Below, one piece after another: positions 39,222 to 49,400 of a stretch of 64,000 bases of DNA. A program made the position numbers and the translations under genes. Position 1 is the stretch's first letter. Every line of letters starts with the position of its first letter. Below the pieces are notes generated by a model that searched no databases, was not told the DNA's origin, and saw only the letters and a list, made by a program, of their open reading frames with translations. The stretch comes from VBDM01 sp035499735. GTDB taxonomy: Bacteria > Pseudomonadota > Gammaproteobacteria > Burkholderiales > SG8-39. Location: assembly GCA_035499735.1 (NCBI GenBank), contig DATJYC010000022.1:1-64000 (forward strand), in the 5' to 3' direction.

Positions 39222-39686
39222 ATGGCATCGGTCAACAAGGTCATTCTCGTAGGGAACCTGGGGCGCGATCCGGAAACCCGCTACAACCCCGAAGGCGGGG
39301 CGATCACCAACATCTCCATCGCCACCAGCGAGCAGTGGAAAGACAAGACGAGCGGCGAGAAGCAGGAGCGCACCGAGTGGCACCGCGTGGTGTTCTTCAA
39401 CCGCCTCGCCGAGATCGCCGGCGAGTACCTCAAGAAGGGTTCGCAGGTCTACGTCGAGGGGTCGCTGCGCACGCGCAAGTGGCAGGACAAGGAAGGCAAG
39501 GAGCGCTATACAACCGAGATCGTCGCCGATCGCATGCAGATGCTCGGCAGCCGGCAGGGTGCGGGCGACGCGGCGTCGCGCGACCGCGGCGACGAGGACA
39601 AGGCGCCCGTGGGAGTGGCCGAGGGCAAGCCCGCGAAGAAGCCCGCGGGAAAGTTCGACGACATGGAGGACGATATCCCGTTCTAG
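39222..39686 (+). CDS. ssb: Single-stranded DNA-binding protein
   Basis: A 154-residue SSB. The N-terminal OB fold covers about residues 1-110 (MASVNKVILVGNLGRDPETR, WHRVVFFNRLAEIAGEYLKK, VYVEGSLRTRKW), followed by a flexible Lys/Gly/Ala linker and the acidic tail DDMEDDIPF that binds replication and repair partners. The GGAGG site precedes the ATG. It forms tetramers that coat single-stranded DNA. Confidence 0.97.
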   Translation: MASVNKVILVGNLGRDPETRYNPEGGAITNISIATSEQWKDKTSGEKQERTEWHRVVFFNRLAEIAGEYLKKGSQVYVEGSLRTRKWQDKEGKERYTTEIVADRMQMLGSRQGAGDAASRDRGDEDKAPVGVAEGKPAKKPAGKFDDMEDDIPF

Positions 39687-39761
39687 CCGCGGGGGTGCCC
39701 CACCTGCCCATTCTGTCACGGTAAAATCGGGGCTAGCAGATAATTTTCGGGGTCGCATCGC

Positions 39762-40220
39762 ATGGACATGGGAAAGCGTGGGTTCCTGAGAGCGGGCGGA
39801 GCGCTCGCGCTCGTGGCGACCGGGCTGCTGCGCCCGCTCAGGGCATTCGCCCAGCAATGGAACAAGGCGGCGTTCGAGACCAAGGGCATCGCCGCGACGC
39901 TGAAGGCGCTGGGCGGCAGCGGATCGACCGAGAGCGCGCAGATCCAGATCACCGCGCCCGACATCGCCGAGAACGGCGCGGTCGTGCCGATTACCATCGA
40001 GAGCGCGATACCGAGGACGCAGTCGATCGCGATCCTGATCGAGAAGAACCCGACCACGCTGTCGGCGAGCTTCGACATCCCCGACGGAACCGATCCTTTC
40101 ATCACCACGCGCGTGAAGATGGCCGAGACCTCCAACATCTATGCGGTGGTCAGGGCCGACGGGAAGTACTTCCACGCGGCGAAAGAGATCAAGGTCACGC
40201 TGGGCGGGTGCGGAGGCTGA
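39762..40220 (+). CDS. soxY: Thiosulfate oxidation carrier protein SoxY
   Basis: SoxY holds the sulfur substrate on its C-terminal cysteine during thiosulfate oxidation in the periplasm. The 152-residue protein ends in the swinging-arm motif GGCGG (Cys150). The N-terminus has a Tat-like signal, GKRGFLRAGGALALVA, in which the twin Arg is Lys-Arg. SoxY is exported in complex with SoxZ. It is the first gene of soxYZAXB; a GATAAT at 39739-39744 is a possible -10 with no clear -35. Confidence 0.94.
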   Translation: MDMGKRGFLRAGGALALVATGLLRPLRAFAQQWNKAAFETKGIAATLKALGGSGSTESAQIQITAPDIAENGAVVPITIESAIPRTQSIAILIEKNPTTLSASFDIPDGTDPFITTRVKMAETSNIYAVVRADGKYFHAAKEIKVTLGGCGG

Positions 40221-40221
40221 C

Positions 40222-40539
40222 ATGGCCGAACCGATGCGCATCCGCGCGAACATGACGGGCGACAAGGTCGAGGTCCGCGTGCTGATGGCCCACGAGATGG
40301 AGACCGGCCAGCGCAAGGACGGGAGCGGAAAGCTCGTTCCCGCGCATTTCATCCAGAACGTGACCGTGACCTGCACCGGCAGAACCGTGCTGTCCGCGCA
40401 GTGGGGCACGTCGATCTCGAAGAACCCCTTCATGCACTTCCGCTTCAAGGGAGGCAAGCCCGGCGACAAGGTGACCATCAGCTGGGTCGACAACAAGGGC
40501 GAGCGAAGGACCGACGAAGCCGTCATCGCCGGGGGATGA
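40222..40539 (+). CDS. soxZ: Thiosulfate oxidation carrier complex protein SoxZ
   Basis: The 105-residue partner of SoxY. It has no signal peptide, in line with being carried out of the cell by the Tat signal of SoxY. Family features are MRIRANMTGDKVEVRVLMAH, ETGQRKDGSGKLVPAHFI and an immunoglobulin-like strand set. It starts one base after the soxY stop, and its stop overlaps the soxA ATG at 40536. Confidence 0.94.
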   Translation: MAEPMRIRANMTGDKVEVRVLMAHEMETGQRKDGSGKLVPAHFIQNVTVTCTGRTVLSAQWGTSISKNPFMHFRFKGGKPGDKVTISWVDNKGERRTDEAVIAGG

Positions 40540-41351
40540 GAGAGATCATGCCTTCCCCTCGACTGGCCGCGCTCCTTATCGCGGCGGCGCTTCCGTGCGC
40601 GGGCCTCGCGCAGCAGGACACGCAGAAGGAAGTCGAGCGCTACCGCCAGCTGCTCGCCGAAGGCAATCCGGCCGACCTGTTCGAGGCAAAAGGCGAGGAG
40701 CTGTGGAAGGCCCGCCGCGGGCCGAAGAACGCGTCTCTCGAGCAGTGCGATCTCGGCCTTGGGGCGGGCGTCGTGAAAGGCGCCTTCGCGCACCTGCCGC
40801 GCTACTTTGCGGATACCGATCGCGTCCAGGACATGGAATCCCGTATCGTCACCTGCATGGTGACGCTCCAAGGCTTCACGCCCGAGCAGGCGATGAAGAA
40901 TCCCTTCTCGGCGCCGGGTCGCCCTTCGGACATGGAAGCGCTCGCGAGCTACGTCGCCGGCGAGTCGAAGGGCATGAAGCTCGACACGCCTCTCGCACAC
41001 CCGAAGGAGGTCGAGGCTTTCCGCGTCGGTGAGCAGCTCTTCTACCGCCGCGCCGGGCCGCATGATTTCGCCTGTGTCAGCTGCCACGGCGACAACGGCA
41101 AGCGCATCCGGCTGCAGGACCTGCCCAAGCTGACCGATCCCAACGACGCGCAGAAGATCTTCACCACTTGGCCGGCGTACCGCGTGTCGCAGGGCAGCGT
41201 GCGCACCATGCAGCACCGGCTGTACGACTGCTACTGGCAGATGCGGCATCCCCAGCTGGACTACGCGTCCGAGGCCTCGATAGCGCTCGAGGTGTTCATG
41301 GCGAAGTACGCGAACGGCGGCGAGATCCGGGCGCCGGGGCTCAAGCGATGA
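40536..41351 (+). CDS. soxA: Sulfur oxidation c-type cytochrome SoxA (single-heme form)
   Basis: SoxA, with SoxX, couples thiosulfate to the SoxY cysteine and passes electrons to a cytochrome. The 271-residue protein has a signal peptide ending GLAQQ. Only one CxxCH is present, Cys180-Cys183-His184 in FACVSCHGDNG. At the site of the N-terminal heme of di-heme SoxA there are Cys71 and Cys107, which could form a disulfide. Cys232 (YDCYWQMRHPQ) is the probable persulfide heme ligand. Starts are ATG 40536, overlapping the soxZ stop, or ATG 40548. Confidence 0.93.
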   Translation: MREIMPSPRLAALLIAAALPCAGLAQQDTQKEVERYRQLLAEGNPADLFEAKGEELWKARRGPKNASLEQCDLGLGAGVVKGAFAHLPRYFADTDRVQDMESRIVTCMVTLQGFTPEQAMKNPFSAPGRPSDMEALASYVAGESKGMKLDTPLAHPKEVEAFRVGEQLFYRRAGPHDFACVSCHGDNGKRIRLQDLPKLTDPNDAQKIFTTWPAYRVSQGSVRTMQHRLYDCYWQMRHPQLDYASEASIALEVFMAKYANGGEIRAPGLKR

Positions 41352-41959
41352 AGCGGTTCTCCCCGCTTGTCCTGCTCGCCCTGGCCGCCTGCGCCACCGG
41401 ACCCGCTGATGAGGAGGCGCGGCAGCGCGCGGAGCAGGTCTTCCGCGGGTCGTTCACGCACGGGAATCGCGCAATAGCCGCGAGGGTGGAGAAGCAGGAC
41501 GAGGCGCAGGCCCTGTGCACGCGCTACCGCAACGAGCCGCCCAAGGACGTCGCCGAGAAGATCGAGAGCACCGAAGCCGCCGGCATCCGCTACCCCGTGC
41601 CGGGGAAATTCCTCGGCGACTGGCGACAGGGCGAGAAAATCGCGCAGGACGGCTACGGCCTGCGCTTCACCGATCCCGACACCAAGCGCCCCAACGGCGG
41701 AGGCTGCTACAACTGCCACCGCATCGCACCGGCCGAGATCTCCTACGGCACCGTCGGGCCGAGCCTTTACCGCTTCGGCGCGCTGCGCGGAGCGGGCGAG
41801 CCCGTGCAGCGCTACGTGTACGGCAAGATCTACGACGCGCAGGCCTACCTCGCCTGCTCCCAGATGCCGCGCTTCGGCAAGAACGGCGTCCTCACCGAGG
41901 AGCAGATCACGCACCTCGTCGCGCTCCTCCTCGATCCGCAATCCCCGGTCAACAAGTAA
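41348..41959 (+). CDS. soxX: Sulfur oxidation c-type cytochrome SoxX
   Basis: The small cytochrome subunit of SoxAX, 203 residues. One heme site, Cys120-Cys123-His124 in GGCYNCHRIAP, with Met173 in CSQMPRFG as likely distal ligand. The N-terminus MKRFSPLVLLALAACAT carries a lipobox-like LAAC (Cys15), so it could be a lipoprotein rather than free in the periplasm. The start overlaps the soxA stop by 4 bases (ATGA). Confidence 0.92.
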   Translation: MKRFSPLVLLALAACATGPADEEARQRAEQVFRGSFTHGNRAIAARVEKQDEAQALCTRYRNEPPKDVAEKIESTEAAGIRYPVPGKFLGDWRQGEKIAQDGYGLRFTDPDTKRPNGGGCYNCHRIAPAEISYGTVGPSLYRFGALRGAGEPVQRYVYGKIYDAQAYLACSQMPRFGKNGVLTEEQITHLVALLLDPQSPVNK

Positions 41960-41966
41960 CCGCCTG

Positions 41967-43682
41967 ATGTTCCTGTCGCGCCGGGAGTTCCTGCAGGCGC
42001 TCGCCGCCGCCGCGGCGGCCGGCTTGCCGCTCGGATCTTGGGCGGCGGGCGACGAGAAGTTCTACGACCTTCCGCGCTTCGGCAACGTGTCGCTGCTGCA
42101 TTTCACCGATTGCCACGCGCAGCTGCTGCCGGTGTATTTCCGCGAGCCGAGCGCCAACATCGGCGTGGCGGGCAGCATGAACCGTCCGCCGCACGTTGTC
42201 GGCGAGCCACTGCTCAGGCTGTTCAAGATACGCCCGGGAAGCCGCGAGGCGTACGCATTCTCGCACCTCGACTTCGCCGCCGCGGCGCGGCGCTACGGCA
42301 GGCTCGGCGGCTTCGCCCACCTCGCCACGCTGGTGAAGCGCCTGCGCGCGGAGCGCAGGGCGAGCCTGCTGCTCGACGGCGGCGATACTTGGCAGGGCTC
42401 GGCGACCTCGCTGTGGACGCGCGGCCGGGACATGATCGAGGCGCAGAAGCTGCTCGGCGTCGAGATCATGACCGGCCACTGGGAATTCACCTACGGCGCG
42501 GACCGCGTGAAGGAGGTGATCGAGAAGGATTTCGCAGGCCGCATCGAGTTCCTCGCGCAGAACGTCGAGACCGGCGACTTCGGCGATCCCGTGTTCAAGC
42601 CGTACACCATCCGCAGCGTCGGCGGCGTGCCGGTGGCCGTGATCGGCCAGGCCTTTCCCTACACGCCCATCGCCCATCCGCGCCGCTTCGTTGCCGACTG
42701 GCGCTTCGGCATTGCGGAGAAGCGCCTGCAGGGGATCGTGGAGGAGGCGCGCGGCAAGGGCGCCGCGGTCGTGGTTCTGCTCTCGCACAACGGCATGGAC
42801 GTCGACATCAAACTCGCCTCGCGCGTCACGGGAATCGACGCGATCCTGGGCGGCCACACGCACGACGCGGTGCCGGTCCCCATCCCGGTGCGCAACCGCA
42901 GGGGCAAGACGCTGGTCACGAACGCGGGGTCGAACGGAAAATTCCTGGCGGTCCTGGATCTCGAGGTGAGGGACGGCAAGGTCTCCGGGTACCGCTATCG
43001 CCTGCTGCCGGTCTTCGCGAGCCTCCTGCAGCCCGATCCGGAGATGGCGAGGCTGATTGAGGCTCAGCGCGCCCCTTACGCGGACAGGCTGTCAGAGGAA
43101 CTCGCTCGCACCGATACGCTGCTCTACCGCCGCGGCAACTTCAACGGCTCCTTCGACCAGCTTATCCTCGACGCCCTGATGGAGGCGAAGGGCGCCGAGA
43201 TCGCCTTCTCCCCGGGCTTCCGCTGGGGAACCTCGCTCCTGCCCGGCGAGGCTATCACGCTCGAGCAGGTCATGAACCTCACCGCGATCACCTACCCCGA
43301 GACCGTCGTCTCAGAGCTGACGGGGAGCGCAATCAAGGCGTTCATGGAGGACGTGTGCGACAACCTGTTCCATCCCGATCCCTACTATCAGCAGGGCGGG
43401 GACATGGTGCGGGTGGGCGGCCTGAGCTACAGCTGCGCCCCGGGCAACCGCATCGGCGCGCGCATCGGCGACCTGCGGCTGCGCGGGCGGCCGATCGATG
43501 CCGGCAAGACCTACAAGGTCGCGAGCTGGGCGCCGGTAGCCGAGGGCGCTTCAGGCGAGCCGGTGTGGGAAGTGCTCTCGCGCTATCTGCGCGACAGGAA
43601 GACCGTGACTCTCCGCAAGCTCGAGTTGCCGCGCCTCATCGGCATGGCGGGCAACCTCGGCGTCGCGCCGTCCGGGCCTTGA
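41967..43682 (+). CDS. soxB: Thiosulfohydrolase SoxB
   Basis: SoxB releases sulfate from the SoxY-cysteine-bound sulfone by hydrolysis at a di-manganese centre. The 571-residue protein has a good Tat signal (SRREFLQALAAAAAAGLPLG). Metal-site motifs are HFTDCHAQLLP (Asp48, His50), LLLDGGDTWQGS, the SoxB-specific GHWEFTYG, LSHNGMDVD and LGGHTHDAVP. A C-terminal 5'-nucleotidase-like domain follows. It closes the soxYZAXB cluster; soxC and soxD do not follow. Confidence 0.95.
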   Translation: MFLSRREFLQALAAAAAAGLPLGSWAAGDEKFYDLPRFGNVSLLHFTDCHAQLLPVYFREPSANIGVAGSMNRPPHVVGEPLLRLFKIRPGSREAYAFSHLDFAAAARRYGRLGGFAHLATLVKRLRAERRASLLLDGGDTWQGSATSLWTRGRDMIEAQKLLGVEIMTGHWEFTYGADRVKEVIEKDFAGRIEFLAQNVETGDFGDPVFKPYTIRSVGGVPVAVIGQAFPYTPIAHPRRFVADWRFGIAEKRLQGIVEEARGKGAAVVVLLSHNGMDVDIKLASRVTGIDAILGGHTHDAVPVPIPVRNRRGKTLVTNAGSNGKFLAVLDLEVRDGKVSGYRYRLLPVFASLLQPDPEMARLIEAQRAPYADRLSEELARTDTLLYRRGNFNGSFDQLILDALMEAKGAEIAFSPGFRWGTSLLPGEAITLEQVMNLTAITYPETVVSELTGSAIKAFMEDVCDNLFHPDPYYQQGGDMVRVGGLSYSCAPGNRIGARIGDLRLRGRPIDAGKTYKVASWAPVAEGASGEPVWEVLSRYLRDRKTVTLRKLELPRLIGMAGNLGVAPSGP

Positions 43683-43712
43683 AGGCGGGGCGGGGACCCC
43701 GCAGCTTCGCGG

Positions 43713-43718
43713 TATAAT
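43713..43718 (+). promoter_or_regulatory. Consensus -10 hexamer before fmdB
   Basis: A perfect TATAAT at 43713-43718, 22 bases before the fmdB ATG, in the 58 bases after soxB. No -35 of quality is found 16-18 bases upstream. A small GCGGGG/CCCCGC hairpin sits just before it at 43690-43702 and may separate the sox transcript from this one. Confidence 0.4.
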
Positions 43719-43740
43719 CGCCGCCTTGCGTGGAGCCGCC

Positions 43741-44064
43741 ATGCCGATCTACGAATACCGCTGCTCGTCCTGCGGGTTCCAGAAGGAATACCTGCAGAAG
43801 ATCACCGACCCGGTCATGACCGTGTGCCCGGGGTGCGGCAAGGCCACGTTCTCCAAAATGTTGAGCGCCGTGGGCTTCCAACTCAAGGGCAGCGGCTGGT
43901 ACGCCACCGATTTCAAGAACAGCGGCTCGAAGCCGGCGGCGAAGGCCGACGCGAAGGATACGAGCGCGGACAAGTCGGAAAAGAAGGACTCCGCGGATAA
44001 GAAGGACTCCGGCCCCGGCACGTCCGGCGGCAATACGCAGTCGAAGTCGGAAGCCGCGGCTTAG
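43741..44064 (+). CDS. FmdB-family zinc ribbon protein
   Basis: A 107-residue protein opening MPIYEYRCSSCG, the FmdB/CxxC_CxxC zinc ribbon with two cysteine pairs (CSSCG and CPGCG, residues 8-35). The rest is a Lys/Asp/Ser-rich unstructured tail. FmdB was first named as a putative regulator, but in most bacteria its role is unknown. It begins the fmdB-DUF502-aspS set seen across betaproteobacteria. Confidence 0.9.
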   Translation: MPIYEYRCSSCGFQKEYLQKITDPVMTVCPGCGKATFSKMLSAVGFQLKGSGWYATDFKNSGSKPAAKADAKDTSADKSEKKDSADKKDSGPGTSGGNTQSKSEAAA

Positions 44065-44109
44065 CCGCGGCGCCCGAAGGGATTCTCCGGCCCGCTCGGA
44101 GGCCGCGCA

Positions 44110-44697
44110 ATGAAAAAAATCCTCATCACCGGTCTGCTCATCTGGATTCCGCTCGCGATCACCATCTGGGTGCTCGAGCTGATCGTGAGCACCATGGACC
44201 AGTCGCTGCTGCTCCTGCCGCCCCAGTACCAGCCGCAGGCGCTGCTCGGCTACCAGATTCCGGGCATTGGCGCGCTGCTCACGGTGATCGTGGTGTTCAT
44301 CACCGGGGCCCTCGCGTCGAACATCCTCGGGCAGCGCCTGCTCCTGTTCTGGGAGGGGCTGCTCGGCCGCATCCCGGTCGTGAAGACCATCTACAGCAGC
44401 GTAAAGCAGGTGAGCGACACGCTGTTCGCGCCGGGCGGCCAGGCGTTCAGCAAGGCGCTGCTCGTCCAGTATCCTCGAGAGGGCAGCTGGACCATCGCGT
44501 TCCTCACCGGGCGGCCCGGGGGCGACGTCGCCAACCATCTCAAAGGCGACTACCTTAGCGTCTACGTTCCCACGACGCCGAACCCCACCTCGGGCTTCTT
44601 CCTGATGATGCCCAGGGCCGACGTGATCGAGCTCGACATGACCGTCGACGAGGCGCTCAAGTACGTCATCTCCATGGGCGTGGTGTCCCCGGAATAG
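44110..44697 (+). CDS. DUF502 family membrane protein
   Basis: A 195-residue inner-membrane protein with two N-terminal hydrophobic segments (ILITGLLIWIPLAITIWVLE; LLTVIVVFITGALASNIL) and a soluble domain with the conserved RIPVVKTIYSSVKQVSDTLF and PTTPNPTSGFFLMMP. The family is widespread and of unknown function. It lies between fmdB and aspS and ends 6 bases before the GTG of aspS. Confidence 0.9.
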   Translation: MKKILITGLLIWIPLAITIWVLELIVSTMDQSLLLLPPQYQPQALLGYQIPGIGALLTVIVVFITGALASNILGQRLLLFWEGLLGRIPVVKTIYSSVKQVSDTLFAPGGQAFSKALLVQYPREGSWTIAFLTGRPGGDVANHLKGDYLSVYVPTTPNPTSGFFLMMPRADVIELDMTVDEALKYVISMGVVSPE

Positions 44698-44703
44698 GCG
44701 GCC

Positions 44704-46482
<1,779 letters not shown>

Positions 46483-46537
46483 GGATGGAGCAAACGGATC
46501 GTAAGCTGGGTCGTTTGCGCAAGGAGCAGCCCAAGGC

Positions 46538-46972
46538 ATGAACGCGGACTGGCTCAGGGATGCGGCGCGCGCCGGCGTGTTCCATCTCTCCGCCGATGCG
46601 CGCGAGCTCGCCGGCGCCGCGGCGTCCTCGGGGCTCATGGTGGTCTACGTCGACATCCACCACGCCCACGACAGGGACGATTTCCTCGCCGAAGCGTCGC
46701 GCGCGATGAGATTTCCCGAGGTCGCCGGCGGCGGCTGGGACGATTTCGCGCGCGGCCTGAAGGACCTGTCGTGGATGCCGGCGAAGGGCTGGGTAGTGAT
46801 CCTCGAGAAGAGCAAGCACTTCTGCGGCGGGCACGCGCACGAATTCAAGGACGCGATGGCCGCGATGAGCGCCGCCGCCGATCACTGGCGCGGGCAGGGC
46901 AAGCCCTTCTGGACCTTCATCGGCGGGCCCGACGGCTGGAAATCCGGCTGGCCGGACATGCCCGCGGCCTGA
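46538..46972 (+). CDS. Barstar-like protein
   Basis: A 144-residue protein of the barstar family, whose founding member blocks the ribonuclease barnase. The fold is suggested by VVYVDIHHAHDRDDFLAEAS, by PEVAGGGWDDFARGLKDLSW, matching the barstar binding helix (Trp-Asp pair), and by the closing sheet. No barnase-like ribonuclease gene is adjacent. Barstar homologs near aspS and nudB are common in betaproteobacteria and their target is unknown. Confidence 0.82.
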   Translation: MNADWLRDAARAGVFHLSADARELAGAAASSGLMVVYVDIHHAHDRDDFLAEASRAMRFPEVAGGGWDDFARGLKDLSWMPAKGWVVILEKSKHFCGGHAHEFKDAMAAMSAAADHWRGQGKPFWTFIGGPDGWKSGWPDMPAA

Positions 46973-46979
46973 CGCGCCG

Positions 46980-48380
46980 GTGGTCTTCAGCAGCGTCTCG
47001 TTCCTCTTCTATTTCCTTCCCGCGTTTCTCCTCGTCTATTTCCTCGCACCGCCGGTCGCGAGGAACCTGGTGCTGTTCGCCGCGAGCCTGCTCTTCTATG
47101 CCTGGGGGGAGGGCGCGTACGTGCTGGTCCTCCTCGGCTACCTCGCGTTCAACTATGGCTGCGGCCTGCTGATCGATTCGCTTCAGGGCGGCGCGAGGAA
47201 GGCGGCGCTCGCTTTCGGGCTGGCGGCGGATCTTTCGGGGCTCGTGTGCTTCAAGTACGTGGTCCTCGTCGCGGGCCTCTTCCCCGCGGGCGTCCTGCCC
47301 GAGCACCTTCCGGCCGGAATCTCCTTCTACACCTTCCACTCGATCTCCTACCTCGTCGACGTCTACCGGAAGAGCGCCGCGGCCGAGCGCAACGTGCTCT
47401 CGCTCGCCGTCTACCTGGCGATGTTTCCGCAGCTCATCGCGGGGCCGATCATCCGCTTCAAGGACATCTGCGCCGAGATCCGCAGGCGCGACCACGGCTG
47501 GGAGCGGGCCTACTCGGGGTTCAGGCAGCTCTTCGCCGGCCTCGCGCAGAAGGTGCTCATCGCGGACAACGTCGGCCCCATCGCCGACGCGGCGTTCAAC
47601 GCCGACCCGGCTCAGCTCACCGCCGGGTTCGCCTGGCTGGGCCTCGCCGCATACACGTTCCAGCTCTACTTCGACTTCGCCGGCTATTCGAACATGGCGA
47701 TCGGCATGGGCCGGATCATGGGCCTCTCCTACCCGATGAACTTCGACCTGCCGTACTGCTCGAAGTCGATCACCGAGTTCTGGCGCCGCTGGCACATCTC
47801 GCTGTCGACGTGGTTCCGCGACTATCTCTACATCCCGCTCGGAGGGAACCGCGTCTCGCGCTCGCGGACCTTCGTCAACCTGCTCGCGGTGTTCGTCCTG
47901 TGCGGGCTGTGGCACGGGGCGGCCTTCAGCTTCGTCGTCTGGGGCCTGTACCACGGCGCCTTTCTGATCCTCGAGCGGACACGCTTCGGCGCCGCCCTGG
48001 AGGCGCGCCCGCCGGCGCTGCGCCACGCGTACGCGCTCCTCGTGGTGGCGATCGGCTGGGTGTTCTTCCGCGCGCCGACGCTGCCCGGCGCGCTCGACTA
48101 CCTGCGGGCGATGTTCTGCCTGGGCGGAACGTGCACGCCGTCGGTGCCCGGGGAGCTGCTCAGGCTGACGCCCTGGCACGCGCTGTGGCTCGCGGTCGCC
48201 GCCGCGCTGGCGACGCCGCTGCGAGCGCTCTTCGGGGCCGCGCTTTCGCTTCGCGCGCAGCCCGCGCCCGGCGCCGGGCCGCGGTGGAGCCGGACCGCGG
48301 GCTCGGCGGCGCTCCTTGTGCTGTCCGCGATGGCGCTCGCGGGCGGCACGTACAACGCCTTCCTCTATTTCCGCTTCTGA
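46980..48380 (+). CDS. MBOAT family O-acyltransferase (AlgI/DltB-like)
   Basis: A 466-residue membrane enzyme with about ten hydrophobic segments. The family region YFDFAGYSNMAIGMGRIMG and ITEFWRRWHISLSTWFRDYL and the catalytic His in CGLWHGAAFSFVVWGLYHG (near residue 313) are intact. AlgI-type proteins move acetyl groups across the membrane for O-acetylation of a cell-surface polymer. The start is GTG 46980. It is directly followed by an AlgX/AlgJ-like periplasmic partner, two bases away. Confidence 0.92.
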   Translation: MVFSSVSFLFYFLPAFLLVYFLAPPVARNLVLFAASLLFYAWGEGAYVLVLLGYLAFNYGCGLLIDSLQGGARKAALAFGLAADLSGLVCFKYVVLVAGLFPAGVLPEHLPAGISFYTFHSISYLVDVYRKSAAAERNVLSLAVYLAMFPQLIAGPIIRFKDICAEIRRRDHGWERAYSGFRQLFAGLAQKVLIADNVGPIADAAFNADPAQLTAGFAWLGLAAYTFQLYFDFAGYSNMAIGMGRIMGLSYPMNFDLPYCSKSITEFWRRWHISLSTWFRDYLYIPLGGNRVSRSRTFVNLLAVFVLCGLWHGAAFSFVVWGLYHGAFLILERTRFGAALEARPPALRHAYALLVVAIGWVFFRAPTLPGALDYLRAMFCLGGTCTPSVPGELLRLTPWHALWLAVAAALATPLRALFGAALSLRAQPAPGAGPRWSRTAGSAALLVLSAMALAGGTYNAFLYFRF

Positions 48381-48382
48381 GC

Positions 48383-49399
48383 ATGCCGGCCCGCCTCGGA
48401 GTCCTGATCTTTGCGCTTGCGCTCCTCGCCCCGGCGGCGGTGCAGCTCTTCTCCCCGCGGGCACAGGTCTCCTCCGCCGAGAAGCGCGCGCTCGCGTCGG
48501 CTCCTGCCTGGCCGAAGGCCTGGGGCGAGTGGGGCGCCCTGCCCGGGAACGCCGACCGCTTCGTGCGCGATCACTTCGGCCTGAGAGAGCCGCTCGCGAC
48601 GGGATGGAGCCTCCTCAAGTACGGGCTCCGGTATACCCCCGGCGTCGCCGTCGGCCGCGACGGCTGGCTGTATTACCCGCGCTACTGGAACGCGAGGTAC
48701 GGACGAGGCGGCTGCGGCGCGCAGGCGGAAGAGGTGCGCGCCTTCGCCGGGCGCCTCGAGCGCCTAGCGGCCCGCGCGCCGGTGATCCTCGCAATCGCCC
48801 CGGACAAGGAAACGGTCTACCCGGAGTACCTGCCCGGGAATCCGGCGCAAACCTGCGATCTGCTGCCGGTGCTCGCGAAGGCGCTCGAGGGCGGTCGCGT
48901 CAGGACGCTCGATCTCCTCGCGCCGCTCCTGGCGTGGAAGGCGAAGGAGCAGGTCTATTTCAGGACCGATTCGCACTGGAGCGACCTGGGAGGGTGGCGG
49001 ATCGCCGGGGTGCTCCTCGACGGCGCCTGCCCGGCCGGCGCGACCTGCGCGCGGCTGCCCGAGCCGGTGCTGTCGACGCGAGCCACGAGCGGCGATCTCG
49101 CCGGCCTCATCGGGCTCGCGCTGGTGCTCACCGAGCGATACACGGCAGTGGACGTCCCCGCGCCCGCGGAGCGCGCCGGCCGCACGCTCTACGTCGTTGG
49201 GGACTCGTTCGCGAAGGGCGTCCAGCGCTTTCTCGCCGCCGACGCCTCGCTCGCTCGCGTGGAATTCCACGATCATGCCGAGGGGAGGATCGACTTGCGT
49301 CCGCTGCTCGCCGCGAAGCCGGACGCGATTCTCGTCGTGATCGTCGAGCGCTACCTCTACGACCGCGAGGTGATGCGCGCCTTCGCGGACGGCCTGTGA
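48383..49399 (+). CDS. AlgX/AlgJ-like SGNH O-acetyltransferase
   Basis: A 338-residue protein with one N-terminal hydrophobic segment (signal anchor) and a periplasmic SGNH-hydrolase-like domain. Key motifs are FRTDSHWSDLGGWR (the Asp-x-His pair) and YVVGDSFAKGV (nucleophile Ser). AlgX and AlgJ take the acetyl group delivered by the MBOAT protein and place it on a polysaccharide. The pair thus forms an O-acetylation module; no glycosyltransferase or polymer export gene is near. Confidence 0.85.
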   Translation: MPARLGVLIFALALLAPAAVQLFSPRAQVSSAEKRALASAPAWPKAWGEWGALPGNADRFVRDHFGLREPLATGWSLLKYGLRYTPGVAVGRDGWLYYPRYWNARYGRGGCGAQAEEVRAFAGRLERLAARAPVILAIAPDKETVYPEYLPGNPAQTCDLLPVLAKALEGGRVRTLDLLAPLLAWKAKEQVYFRTDSHWSDLGGWRIAGVLLDGACPAGATCARLPEPVLSTRATSGDLAGLIGLALVLTERYTAVDVPAPAERAGRTLYVVGDSFAKGVQRFLAADASLARVEFHDHAEGRIDLRPLLAAKPDAILVVIVERYLYDREVMRAFADGL

Positions 49400-49400
49400 C

